DNA from: Hydrogenophaga sp. PAMC20947
GTDB taxonomy: Bacteria > Pseudomonadota > Gammaproteobacteria > Burkholderiales > Burkholderiaceae_C
DNA: 64,000 nt
Reading direction: 5' to 3'
NCBI RefSeq assembly: GCF_004795855.1
Contig: NZ_CP039252.1
Span: 4,650,001-4,714,000 of the forward strand
Translations under genes and position numbers: made by a program
Notes under the pieces: generated by a model
Seen by the model: the letters and a program-made list of their open reading frames with translations, nothing else
The model's database searches: none
What the model was told of the DNA's origin: nothing
In this document: positions 33,855 to 42,358 of the stretch, piece after piece
How positions within the stretch are numbered: position 1 is the stretch's first letter
Layout of the letters: each line of letters starts with the position of its first letter

Positions 33855-34243
33855 TCTTCGTCCAGAATTTTGAGTGTGGCGATGTCTTGTGCGACTTGCT
33901 GGCGCAGCGTGCCGAAGGCAGCGTGCGACTTGAGCTGGCGCAAGCGCAAGGCCAGTGCGGCGCTCAGCAGCAAGGGGCACAAGGGAATGGCCCAGAGCAG
34001 CCACGGCTGGGGCATGGCCGCCAGCGGCAGCGCTGCCGCGAGCAGCCCCGCTGCGCCGGCCAACCCCAGACCCAGCAGGGCCAGAAGACCGGTGGCCACG
34101 GACAACACCGTGCGGTGCTTCAGGCCACCAGCCAAGGTGTCAACCTCGGCCGAGGCCAGATCGGCATAGGCGCTGGCGTGCTCCAGAAAGAGGCCGGGGT
34201 TCTTGGCCATCGTGATGAAGATGGGGTGGATCACGGCGGGCAC
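33851..34243 (-). CDS. phage holin family (YqjE-like) membrane protein
   Basis: 130 residues with two adjacent membrane helices (about 46-70 and 76-100) flanked by helical, charged ends (ASAYADLASAEVDTLAGGL). The pattern is that of the 'phage holin' superfamily, which in cellular operons means YqjE and not a phage gene. It follows the DUF883 gene on the same strand, reproducing the yqjD-yqjE order known in Enterobacteria. Confidence 0.78.
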   Translation of the reverse strand: MPAVIHPIFITMAKNPGLFLEHASAYADLASAEVDTLAGGLKHRTVLSVATGLLALLGLGLAGAAGLLAAALPLAAMPQPWLLWAIPLCPLLLSAALALRLRQLKSHAAFGTLRQQVAQDIATLKILDEE

Positions 34244-34367
34244 TCCTCAGTGAATCGGGCAAGAGAAAAAGGCGCATCGCCCGGCAATAAGCCGGCCGCT
34301 GCGCCTGGTCGGAAACAAGGGTGCAGGCGCTGACGGGCTCCAGCCCTAGCGCCTGCCTGCATGGACA

Positions 34368-34796
34368 TCAATAGCGCGTGGAGATGCGGCGTTCGCGGGT
34401 GGCCCAGCCGATCAGCAGGGTGGCGGCTGCGCCTGCGGCTGCGGCAATCAGCAGGGCTTTGGTGGGCTCCCGGCGCACATAGCTCACTGTGCTGTCGCCC
34501 ACGCGGTGGGCTTGTTGTGCCATCTGTTCGCCGGCGGCGCGCGCTTTGTGAATTCCAGCGCGGGCCAGGTCTTCGGCCTGGGTCGAGGCGCGCGCCAGGG
34601 TAGCTGGCACGGCTTCGCGCAAGGTCTCCAGGCCTTCCTTGATGGTTTTTTCGCTGCCTGCGGCTGCGTTCTGGGTTTTGTTGATCAGGTCGTTGGCGCT
34701 GTCGGCGGCCTGGCTCACGGCGCTGTGCACAGCGTCGGCGCCTTGGTCGGTGAGTTCGTGGGCGGTTCGAGCGATGGTGGAAGTGGATGTGGTCAT
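34368..34796 (-). CDS. DUF883/YqjD-ElaB-like tail-anchored protein
   Basis: 142 residues. Long amphipathic helices with Ala/Gln/Asp (about 10-105) are followed by a C-terminal glycine/alanine-rich membrane helix (ALLIAAAAGAAATLLIGWAT) and a short basic tail. YqjD and ElaB have this layout, are tail-anchored in the inner membrane and bind 100S/70S ribosomes in stationary phase. The AGGAGA site lies 6 nt before the ATG. The two downstream genes probably belong to the same operon. Confidence 0.85.
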   Translation of the reverse strand: MTTSTSTIARTAHELTDQGADAVHSAVSQAADSANDLINKTQNAAAGSEKTIKEGLETLREAVPATLARASTQAEDLARAGIHKARAAGEQMAQQAHRVGDSTVSYVRREPTKALLIAAAAGAAATLLIGWATRERRISTRY

Positions 34797-34869
34797 GAAA
34801 ATCTCCTGTGCATGAGAAGGGAAAAGAGGGAAAAGGAAAAAAAAGGGAGGGCCTGAAGAAGCGCAAGAG

Positions 34870-34893
34870 GCGGGCGTGGAATGCCCCGCCCGC
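34870..34893 (-). terminator. stem-loop downstream of DUF1328 gene
   Basis: GCGGGCG (34870-34876) and CGCCCGC (34887-34893) form a 7-bp GC stem, 18 nt beyond the DUF1328 stop on the minus strand. No T-run follows. Confidence 0.45.
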
Positions 34894-34910
34894 TCCCGTT
34901 CAGGTTAGCT

Positions 34911-35072
34911 CTATTTGCGCTTCAAGCCAAACAGAAACGACACCACGGCCATGATCAGAAACACAACAAACAAGATTTTGGCGATGCCTGCTGCGCCAGC
35001 GGCGATACCGCCAAAACCCAACACAGCGGCGATCAATGCCACCACAAAAAATACAACGGCGTAATGCAACAT
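34911..35072 (-). CDS. DUF1328 small membrane protein (YtjA-like)
   Basis: 53 residues from ATG 35072: [38 protein letters not shown], ending GLKRK. Two membrane helices joined by a Gly-rich turn are typical of DUF1328. A GGAG-containing leader precedes the start. Members are stress-induced and uncharacterised. A two-part motif copy lies 114-145 nt upstream. Confidence 0.93.
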   Translation of the reverse strand: MLHYAVVFFVVALIAAVLGFGGIAAGAAGIAKILFVVFLIMAVVSFLFGLKRK

Positions 35073-35185
35073 GGTCGACTCCTTGAAGGAGGCTCTCGGC
35101 AAGCTGCTCGAGGCCTGGGGGGTGAATACGGCGCAGCAGGTGTTGCTGCGATGGATTCAGTTTAGGAAGCCTGGAGCCTGCAAGG

Positions 35186-35217
35186 TGTCGGCCGAAGGCA
35201 CAGACTGGGGTAGGACT
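35186..35217 (-). promoter_or_regulatory. two-part stress motif upstream of DUF1328 gene
   Basis: On the minus strand AGTCCTAC starts at 35217 and GGCCGACA ends at 35186 with 16 nt between. One mismatch in the first box, none in the second. The second box ends 114 nt before the start codon. Confidence 0.6.
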
Positions 35218-35254
35218 GGGCCCACACGCAGGCCAGGTCCGCCAGGCTGGGGGC

Positions 35255-37771
35255 TCAGGCCGGTGTGCAGGCTTCTCCCGGGCCTGACCACGCCGCTGGG
35301 GTGGGTCCTTGTTGTTCGTCGGGGGCCGTGGTGTTTTCCAGGGCACCGATCAAGGCCATGGCCTCGGCGCCCATGTCCGACGCCAGCTGAGCCAGCAAAC
35401 TGCTTTCGGCCGTGTCCAGGGTGTTTCCAACCGGTGCGTGCAGCGCCAGCACGCCCACCACGCGCCCGGCTGCATCCCGCACCGGTGCACCCGCAAAGAA
35501 ACCCCGGTGCCGGTACATCGCATGCGATGCGCCGAGGTGTCGGGGGTCGCTGTGCAGGTCGCTCAAGCGCAGCGTGCCCTCCCCCGAGAGCACACGACCC
35601 ACCGGAGACATGGGCGCGGGCATGGCCTCGGTGCGCCAGCCCGTGTGCTCAGGCATGCCGGCCATCACGCAGCGCACACCGGGGCCTGGGGTCTTCAGCG
35701 TCAGGCTGGCCACCGCCACGCCAAACACATCCGCAGCGCGCTGGACGGCGCGGGCGAGCCCGGCCAGCTGGGGTGGTTCCGGCTGCGGTGGGTCGCTGGT
35801 CGGGCTGGCGGTTTCCGCTGGCCTGCGAGCACCTGTGTTGTTGGCGGGCCCATCGTCTTCGGGCGGATGGTTTGCAGCCACCTGTTTGGGTGTCTGATCC
35901 ACCAGCGCCTGCAGCTGGGTAGACACCGCGTCCACGCCCATGGCCTGGGCCTGGTCGGGTGTGGTCAACGCTTCGGGTACGCACCAGCCCACCAGGTGAA
36001 GCTGCGCCTGTGGCCACAGCCGGCGCAGGCGGCGGCATTGCTGGCGCGCCTGGGTCTGGGGCGTGGCGCTGAGCGTGCAGAGGTGGATGGTCTGGACCTT
36101 GGACCAGGCCGGTCGGCTCGACGCGCCTTCCATGAGATCTGCCATCGGCACGGCCAACGCGGCGCGACCTTGCTGAACGAACGCATGGGCCAGCATGTCG
36201 GCCGACAAGGCATCCATTTCGCTGCGCAAGCCCACGCACAACAGGGTCGGTTCGGAGGCGAGGCCCGCTGCGGCTGTGCCGTCGTCGGCGCGCAGCTCTT
36301 CGACCATGCGCGCTGTGCCCGCCAGCAGGCGGTGGCGGTGGGCGGCGGTGGCGCCCTGGGCATTCTGGCGGTGGGCCAGGGCGAGCATGGGCAACGCGGT
36401 GTCGTTGTAAAAACCCATGAGCGAACCGTGTTTCACGCGCTCAAATGCCAGGTCTTCGGCTTCGTCGAAGTCGCCCGAAATCAGCCGGTGGTAGAGCTGG
36501 GTGGGTTCGTCAAACACCGGCTCACTGCTCAGCAACACATCCAGAAATCGCAACGGCGCCAGGTGCCGCCCGATCACCACCAGGCACACGGTCAACGGCG
36601 TGGCCAGCACCAGGCCCATGGGGCCCCAGAGCGAGGCCCAGAAAGCCGCCGAGATCAACACGGCAAGTGGCGATACGCCGGTGCTGCCGCCATAGGCCAG
36701 TGGCTCCACGATGTTGTTGCTGATCAGCTCCAGTGTGGCGATCAGACCCACGGTCCAGAACACCATGGACCAGCCCGGGTCCACGGCAAACGCCATGACC
36801 AAGGGGAAAATCGCACCCACCGCCGGCCCCAGGTAAGGCACAAACCGCAGCACCGCCGCCAGGCCGCCCCAAAGCCATGCGCCTGGCACACCGATCCACC
36901 ACAGGCCGAGTGCCATGGGCAGGCCATAGCCCAGATTCACCATGACCTGGACCAGCAGATACCGGCTCACCCGTGCGGCCGATTCCGTCAGGGCATCGGC
37001 CATCAGGTGCAGGTCACCTCCCATCAACCGCAACAAGCGGTCGCGCAGCTCGCGCCGTTGCAGCAACATGAACACCAGCAAGATCACCACCAGCGCGGCG
37101 GTGCCCAGCTGCACCCCCAGCGAGGTGAGCAGAGCCCAGGTGATCGGACCCTGTTTTTCGGGTTCCACCGCCACACGCGTGACCCGTGCGGTGGGTTTCT
37201 TGTCGCCCAGCTGGAGCACTTCCTTGGCCGCGTCGAATTCGCCTTCGACCATGCCCATCAGGCGCGCGACCTCCCGCGTGGCGCCCGAGGGCACCAGCGC
37301 CGGGCGCAGATCGCGCAGTTTTTTCTGGATGTTCTGCCGGTGGGTGGGCAGCTCGCGGCCGAGCTCACCCACCTGCTGCGCCGTCATGACGCCGGCGCCC
37401 GCGATCAGCGCCAGGGTGACCGTGATCACCGCGCCCACCGCCACACCGCGCGGCACAGACCAGCGGCGCAACCACGTCACCAGGGGGTCCAGCACAAATG
37501 CCAGCAAAGCCGCCAGCGCCAGCGGAATCAACAACGATTGCCCCGCATACAGCCCCAGAATGCCGAGCGCAATGGCCGCACCCGACAGCACAAAGCGCTG
37601 CACGCCCGGCATCACCGGCTGAGCACCCTCGCTGGTGAAGGGGGTGTGGATGGTATGAGCGGCGTAGGTGGGCCGGCGGGGTGACGCCGACCGGTCTGAA
37701 TCCGATCGGTCTGAAGTTTGGGCGTTGTCTGTGGTGTGCGGTGGAACCGCGGGAGTCTGGTTATTGCTCAT
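35255..37771 (-). CDS. AI-2E family transporter fused to a C-terminal GAF domain
   Basis: 838 residues. About 55-405 is an eight-helix AI-2E/PerM permease with the characteristic RFVPYLGPAVGAIFPL and GPMGLVLATPLTVCLVV segments. About 410-610 is a cytoplasmic region of unknown family with repeated Cys-containing strands (LLCVGLRSEMD, HLCTLSATP). A Pro-rich linker follows, then a GAF-like domain from about 660 to 815 (CVMAGMPEHTGW to LALHAPVGNTLD). The normal family length is about 350. The start overlaps the AsmA stop by 4 nt. The cargo is unknown and autoinducer-2 export is not implied. Confidence 0.85.
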   Translation of the reverse strand: MSNNQTPAVPPHTTDNAQTSDRSDSDRSASPRRPTYAAHTIHTPFTSEGAQPVMPGVQRFVLSGAAIALGILGLYAGQSLLIPLALAALLAFVLDPLVTWLRRWSVPRGVAVGAVITVTLALIAGAGVMTAQQVGELGRELPTHRQNIQKKLRDLRPALVPSGATREVARLMGMVEGEFDAAKEVLQLGDKKPTARVTRVAVEPEKQGPITWALLTSLGVQLGTAALVVILLVFMLLQRRELRDRLLRLMGGDLHLMADALTESAARVSRYLLVQVMVNLGYGLPMALGLWWIGVPGAWLWGGLAAVLRFVPYLGPAVGAIFPLVMAFAVDPGWSMVFWTVGLIATLELISNNIVEPLAYGGSTGVSPLAVLISAAFWASLWGPMGLVLATPLTVCLVVIGRHLAPLRFLDVLLSSEPVFDEPTQLYHRLISGDFDEAEDLAFERVKHGSLMGFYNDTALPMLALAHRQNAQGATAAHRHRLLAGTARMVEELRADDGTAAAGLASEPTLLCVGLRSEMDALSADMLAHAFVQQGRAALAVPMADLMEGASSRPAWSKVQTIHLCTLSATPQTQARQQCRRLRRLWPQAQLHLVGWCVPEALTTPDQAQAMGVDAVSTQLQALVDQTPKQVAANHPPEDDGPANNTGARRPAETASPTSDPPQPEPPQLAGLARAVQRAADVFGVAVASLTLKTPGPGVRCVMAGMPEHTGWRTEAMPAPMSPVGRVLSGEGTLRLSDLHSDPRHLGASHAMYRHRGFFAGAPVRDAAGRVVGVLALHAPVGNTLDTAESSLLAQLASDMGAEAMALIGALENTTAPDEQQGPTPAAWSGPGEACTPA

Positions 37772-39858
37772 GAATTTTTCTGGGGGGCCGGGGAGGTGGC
37801 TTTTTCGGACGCTGCAGCCGGCGCGGGTGCGCAGGGCGCGGGATCGTCGTTGTTGCCTACGTCGATGAACGCCAGCAGGGCTGCGGGCGGAGCCAGGCTG
37901 CCCAGCGCCAGGGCACCGGCCGCGCGGGCCAGCAAGCCGCCCGCTTCAATGCCCACCTGAGGTGTTTTGAGTTGCCCGCTGACCGTCACTGGCGAGCGCA
38001 GCGACAGCGGAGAAAAGTCTTTGGGTTCTGACACCAAACGCAGCTGGATGGCCTCGCTCTTGAAGCTCAGGCCCCCCTGCAGGCGTAAGGTGCTGTCGTC
38101 GTTGTCGAGCACCGCGTGGCGCGACTTCACCACGCCGTTTTGCACCACCGCATCCACCAGGGCGCAGTTGAGCTTCAGTGGCTCGTCGCCCTTGATCAAC
38201 ATGCCCAGCGCCTGAGCCGCGTCCAGCCCCGCGGCTTCTGTGACCAGCTGTGACAGCTGGCCATGGGTGACCCGCAGCTTGAACTGACCGTTGGCCGATC
38301 CCAGGATCTCGGCCACGCTGCGGCCCTGGCCCTTGAGCTGTGCCGTGGCATCCAGCGTGCCGCTCATGTAGGAGCGCGCATCGGGCTGGCCGCCTTTGGC
38401 ATCTTTCGCATCGCCTTTGCTCAGGCCCCGGATCCAGCTGTCCAGATCCACCTCGGAAAAACGCAAAGCCGCGTCCCATTGCGGGAGGTCCCCTTTCACC
38501 TCAAACGCGGTGTCTCCCGACAACGTGCCCCCAGCCACCCGCGCGCTCAGGGCCGAGAGCACCAATCGGCTGTTGGCGAGTTGCAGGTGGAGCTTGAGGT
38601 CTTGCACCGGCGCGAGAGCGGGTGTGCCGAAATCCAGCTGGCGCAGTTTCACCTGCACATCGGCGTCCATCTGGCCCAGGCTGGGCACATCGAAGCGTTC
38701 GTCGGGCAAGACCCGGTCTGAGCGGCGGGGTGGTTTGTCTGCGCCCACGGCGGGCGCCAGGTCGGCCAGGGCGAGCCGGGCGCCGCCCAGTTCGCCGGTC
38801 AGCCGCGGGGGGTGTGCATCGGTCTGGAATTTCAGGTTGGCTGTGAGCGAACTGCTGCCCACCGTGGCCTCGTCGCTCACCACCGACCAGGTGGCCCCTT
38901 GGCGCACCACCCGGGCGTTGAGCTGGTAGGGCGGCGTGTCGGGCAAGGTCACCCCCAGCGGCCGGGCGCTGGCTTGCAGCGAATCGCCGCTGATTTTCAG
39001 CTGGCCTTCCACCCCCTGGCCGGCCCAGAGCGCGCCCGCCGCACCATCGAAAGCCAGTTGGGTGCTGCCGATGCGCCCGCTGAGCTGGAGCGGCAGGAGG
39101 GGCGCGTCGGCGTCGGTTTGCAGCAGCAGCGGCAGGTCGGCGCTGGCTTTGGCCTGCAGCTTGATGGGCGCCCCTCGGTAGCTGCCCTCGGCCGTGGCTT
39201 GCCAGGGCATGGTGCCGCCCGCTTCGCGGCTGTGCTCGATGGTGGCGTTGAGTTCAATGTCCAGCGTCTCGTCCCGAAACGCGACCTGGCCCTCGCGCAA
39301 CACCAGCCGCTCGATCTCAGGCAGAGGCGCGGGCTCGGTCTGGGGTGGGGCGTCGGTGTTGCGCGGAACGATGTCCCAGCTCGCCGCACCGCTCTTGAGG
39401 CGCACCGCGTGCGCGTCGATGCGGTCGGCCTGCAACGACTTCACCCGCAGCGCCGCGCCCTGGCGGGCGCGCCAGAGATCGCCCCAGCGCCACTGCACCA
39501 CCAGGTTGTTGGCCTTCAGCAGGTGGGGCACGTCCACCCCGCCGCCCGCGCCCAGGGTGATCTGCTCCACGCTCATCATGGGACTCACCAGCAGCCGGGT
39601 GCGAAAGCGCCCATCGAGTTGAATGTCCACGCCCGTGCGGTTGTGGATCTGTTGCTCCAGCGGCTCCCGCAGGAAGGGCCAACCCGTCAGCTCTCCCAGC
39701 GCCACCACCCCCACCAAAGCGCCTCCCGCGATCAGCGCCTTGCGGCCGGCCGAACGTGGGCGCTTCGTTGCCCGCGTGGCCTTGGTCGAAGCGGTGGCTT
39801 GGGATGGCGGGGGGGGTTGGGGGCGGTGTGGCGGCGTGTGGGGGGACTGGTCTGGCAT
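37768..39858 (-). CDS. AsmA family protein
   Basis: 696 residues from ATG 39858, preceded by AGGAGA. A Pro/Thr-rich cytoplasmic N-terminus of about 35 residues leads to one membrane helix (ALIAGGALVGVVALGEL). The rest is a periplasmic beta-rich AsmA body, including LVVQWRWGDLW early and GQFKLRVTHGQLSQLVTEAAGLDAAQAL in the AsmA C-terminal domain. The protein ends in a Pro/Ala-rich tail. AsmA-like proteins are thought to bridge the envelope in phospholipid transport. It is cotranslated with the AI-2E/GAF protein and carries a perfect two-part motif upstream. Confidence 0.88.
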   Translation of the reverse strand: MPDQSPHTPPHRPQPPPPSQATASTKATRATKRPRSAGRKALIAGGALVGVVALGELTGWPFLREPLEQQIHNRTGVDIQLDGRFRTRLLVSPMMSVEQITLGAGGGVDVPHLLKANNLVVQWRWGDLWRARQGAALRVKSLQADRIDAHAVRLKSGAASWDIVPRNTDAPPQTEPAPLPEIERLVLREGQVAFRDETLDIELNATIEHSREAGGTMPWQATAEGSYRGAPIKLQAKASADLPLLLQTDADAPLLPLQLSGRIGSTQLAFDGAAGALWAGQGVEGQLKISGDSLQASARPLGVTLPDTPPYQLNARVVRQGATWSVVSDEATVGSSSLTANLKFQTDAHPPRLTGELGGARLALADLAPAVGADKPPRRSDRVLPDERFDVPSLGQMDADVQVKLRQLDFGTPALAPVQDLKLHLQLANSRLVLSALSARVAGGTLSGDTAFEVKGDLPQWDAALRFSEVDLDSWIRGLSKGDAKDAKGGQPDARSYMSGTLDATAQLKGQGRSVAEILGSANGQFKLRVTHGQLSQLVTEAAGLDAAQALGMLIKGDEPLKLNCALVDAVVQNGVVKSRHAVLDNDDSTLRLQGGLSFKSEAIQLRLVSEPKDFSPLSLRSPVTVSGQLKTPQVGIEAGGLLARAAGALALGSLAPPAALLAFIDVGNNDDPAPCAPAPAAASEKATSPAPQKNS

Positions 39859-39964
39859 GGGGTCTCCTGTGGCGTCCCTGAGGCCGCAGCGGAGCGGGGT
39901 GGGGCGAACTATTCCCGCGGGCGCGGGATACAGCACCATGGTCGCGGGCCAGCGCCTGCGCCGC

Positions 39965-39996
39965 TGTCAGCCCGGTGCGCGCACCCTTGTAGGACA
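39965..39996 (-). promoter_or_regulatory. two-part stress motif upstream of AsmA gene, perfect copy
   Basis: On the minus strand TGTCCTAC starts at 39996 and GGCTGACA ends at 39965, with 16 nt between them. The flanking AAG after the first box is also shared with the copy at 32663. The second box ends 107 nt before the AsmA start. Confidence 0.65.
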
Positions 39997-40104
39997 ACGC
40001 CCACTTGGGCGGCGCCCGCGTGCGGTCAACCATGGAAAAATGGGGTACACGGGTCAGGTATCCGCGAAGCCCGTAAACCCCGCCCAACCCCGGAGATCTC
40101 CCCC

Positions 40105-41646
40105 ATGAATCTGGCCCATTTGCTGCAGAAACAAGCTCTGTGCCACCCGAACCGCCCCGCGATCTTCAGTGGGGGTGTGTGTGTGGCCACCCATGGCGCG
40201 TGGGCAGAGCGTGCAGCCCGGGTGGGTGCTCGCCTGGCGGCCCGGGGCTTGGTGCCTGGTGACCGCGTGGTGCTGTTCATGCACAACCACCCGCGCTATC
40301 TGGAGCTGCTGTTCGGCGCCTGGTGGGCTGGGCTCGTGGTGGTGCCGGTCAATGCCAAGCTGCACACCCGGGAAGTGCAGTGGATCGTGGACAACGCCGA
40401 AGCCCGCTGGGCGTTTGTGACGCCAGATGTGGTGCCCGACCCGGCCGCCCTGACCGGGCTCGACGGCGTGATGGATGTGGACGGGGCCGAGTGCGACGCC
40501 TGGATGAATGAAACCTTCACCACCCAGCAGGTTGAACCTGTCGGCGCTATTGCCGAACGCACCCCCGACGACACCGCCTGGTTGTTCTACACCAGCGGCA
40601 CCACCGGTCGTCCCAAGGGCGTGATGATCACGCACCGCAACTTGCTGACCATGGGCCTCACCTACTTCAACGATGTGGATGCGGTGCACGCCCACGACGC
40701 CATCGCTTACGCCGCGCCCATGTCACACGGCGCTGGTTTGTACGCCATTCCCCACCTCATGGCCGGCGCGCGCCATGTGGTGCCCGCCTCGGGCGGCTTC
40801 GATGCCGCCGAGCTGTTCGCGCTGGGGCGCGAACTGGGGCCGCTCTCGCTGTTTGCTGCGCCCACCATCGTCAAGCGCATCGTGGACGAAGCCGAGGCCC
40901 AAGGGCTCACACCCGATCAATGCGGCCAAAGTATCAAGACCATCGTCTACGGCGGCGCCCCCATGTATGCCGCCGATATCCAGCGTGCCCTGCGCACCAT
41001 GGGGCCGCGTTTTGTTCAGATCTACGGCCAGGGCGAAAGCCCCATGACCGGCACTGCGCTGTGCCGCGCCGATCTCGCCGACACCACCCACCCGCGCCAC
41101 GCAGGGCGCATCGCGTCTGTGGGCCTGGCACAAAGCCCCGTGTGCATCCGCGTGGCCGGGGCCGACGGCCAGCCGCTGCCACCCGGGGAAGTGGGCGAGG
41201 TGCTGATTCGAGGCGACAGCGTCATGGCAGGCTATTGGCGCAACCCCGAAGCGACCGCCGCGGCCATTCGCCAAGGCTGGCTCTGGACCGGCGACATGGG
41301 CACGCTGGACGATGAGGGTTTCCTCACCCTCAAAGACCGCAGCAAAGACCTCATCATCAGTGGCGGCAGCAACATCTATCCGCGCGAAGTGGAAGAGGTG
41401 CTGCTCACCGCACCCGGCGTGGCCGAGGTGGCTGTGGTGGGGGCGCCCGACCCCGAGTGGGGCGAAATCGTGGTGGCGTTTGTGGTGGCGCAACCCGATG
41501 CGGTGCTGGACTCCGCCGCGCTCGATGCCTTCTGCCTGGACCACATCGCCCGATTCAAACGCCCCAAACGCTATGAGATCGTGGAGTCGCTGCCGAAGAA
41601 CAACTACGGCAAGGTGTTGAAGATAGTGCTGAGAGAGCGGGGCTGA
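40105..41646 (+). CDS. AMP-dependent acyl-CoA synthetase/ligase
   Basis: 513 residues from ATG 40105 with GGAGA 11 nt upstream. The frame is open far upstream opposite the AsmA gene, but that part is a shadow. Adenylation motifs are YTSGTTGRPKG (P-loop, about residue 165), YGQGESPMTG, GWLWTGDMGTLDDEGFLTLKDRSKDLIISGG (hinge) and PKNNYGKVLK with the catalytic Lys. It activates a carboxylic acid to acyl-AMP and then acyl-CoA. Chain length cannot be inferred. Confidence 0.92.
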   Translation: MNLAHLLQKQALCHPNRPAIFSGGVCVATHGAWAERAARVGARLAARGLVPGDRVVLFMHNHPRYLELLFGAWWAGLVVVPVNAKLHTREVQWIVDNAEARWAFVTPDVVPDPAALTGLDGVMDVDGAECDAWMNETFTTQQVEPVGAIAERTPDDTAWLFYTSGTTGRPKGVMITHRNLLTMGLTYFNDVDAVHAHDAIAYAAPMSHGAGLYAIPHLMAGARHVVPASGGFDAAELFALGRELGPLSLFAAPTIVKRIVDEAEAQGLTPDQCGQSIKTIVYGGAPMYAADIQRALRTMGPRFVQIYGQGESPMTGTALCRADLADTTHPRHAGRIASVGLAQSPVCIRVAGADGQPLPPGEVGEVLIRGDSVMAGYWRNPEATAAAIRQGWLWTGDMGTLDDEGFLTLKDRSKDLIISGGSNIYPREVEEVLLTAPGVAEVAVVGAPDPEWGEIVVAFVVAQPDAVLDSAALDAFCLDHIARFKRPKRYEIVESLPKNNYGKVLKIVLRERG

Positions 41647-41667
41647 TGCGATGGGATCCCGGTTTCA

Positions 41668-42255
41668 TCAAGCGGCCTGGGCTCCCATCGCCTTGAGGTG
41701 CTTCACCCAGCGCTGCACCTGCTCGGGTTTGGCTTCGCTGGCGGGTCCCAGGTGGGTCAGCTTTGTGGGCTTGAGACCGACGAACTCCAGGATCTGCCGG
41801 CGCAACTGCCAGATCATGGCGTTCTTGTAGGCCAGTCGCATGAACCAGCCGGGGGTGTCGGAGGTGATGACCACACGCGCCGAGCGCCCACTCAGCAGCG
41901 GCAACGGCAGACCGATTCGGTTCTTGTTCCGGGTGTCGAAGGCCCGCCCTGGCAGCAAGGCCCGGTCAAACAGGCCTTTGAGCTTGGCGGGCAGTCCTCC
42001 CCACCACATGGGCGTGGACATCATGAAGTGCTCACTCCACGACAGGTCTTGCAGAAACTGCTCCAGCGCAGGTTCAAGGGGTTTGGGTTGCTGGAAGTCC
42101 ACCCATCCGAAATCGGTATCGAAAGTCAGGTCGTGCAGGTGGGTGATGCGAACCTCGTGCCCGGCCTCGCGAGCCTGCTCGGCATAGGCTTCCACCAGGG
42201 TGCGGGAAAGCGAGCGTTCGGCTGGGTGACCGTTGAGAATGAAGATGCGTTTCAC
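41668..42255 (-). CDS. flavodoxin-fold NAD(P)H quinone oxidoreductase
   Basis: 195 residues from a GTG at 42255 with AGGAG 7 nt upstream. FMN-binding features of the MdaB/KefF/NQO1 family are the first strand ILNGHPAERS, the STPMWWGGLPAKLKGLFDRALLPG segment and TSDTPGWF. Such enzymes reduce quinones by two electrons in the cytoplasm. The divergent TetR gene and three palindromes between them indicate regulation by that repressor, with a quinone or related electrophile as likely inducer. Confidence 0.9.
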   Translation of the reverse strand: MKRIFILNGHPAERSLSRTLVEAYAEQAREAGHEVRITHLHDLTFDTDFGWVDFQQPKPLEPALEQFLQDLSWSEHFMMSTPMWWGGLPAKLKGLFDRALLPGRAFDTRNKNRIGLPLPLLSGRSARVVITSDTPGWFMRLAYKNAMIWQLRRQILEFVGLKPTKLTHLGPASEAKPEQVQRWVKHLKAMGAQAA

Positions 42256-42273
42256 TGGGGTACTCCTATAAAA

Positions 42274-42337
42274 TTGACCGAAGTCAAATTTATAAGTTAA
42301 AAAATGACCGTGGTCAATATAAATTGACTGCGGTCAA
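42274..42337. promoter_or_regulatory. three palindromic operators for the TetR-type repressor
   Basis: TTGACCGAAGTCAA (42274-42287), ATGACCGTGGTCAA (42304-42317) and TTGACTGCGGTCAA (42324-42337) share the palindrome TTGAC-N4-GTCAA. They start 30 and 20 bp apart, roughly whole helical turns. They cover the quinone reductase promoter and the region just upstream of the TetR gene. Confidence 0.8.
42289..42317 (-). promoter_or_regulatory. sigma-70 promoter of the quinone reductase gene
   Basis: On the minus strand TTGACC (42317-42312), a 17-bp spacer and TATAAA (42294-42289). Operator 2 overlaps the -35 box and operator 1 the expected start point, so repressor binding would block it. Confidence 0.75.
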
Positions 42338-42358
42338 ATTATTGCAATCTACGCACCC

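Noticed and set aside
35309..37684. 791-codon plus-strand frame opposite the AI-2E/GAF gene
   Set aside because: Typical antisense shadow in GC-rich DNA: rich in His, Gln and Arg, no motifs, and the opposite strand encodes a recognisable permease.
38812..40104. Long open frame on the plus strand continuous with the acyl-CoA synthetase, giving an apparent 944-codon gene
   Set aside because: The first ~430 codons lie opposite the AsmA gene, have His/Gln/Arg-rich shadow composition and no family match. The ATG at 40105 with GGAGA is the family start.
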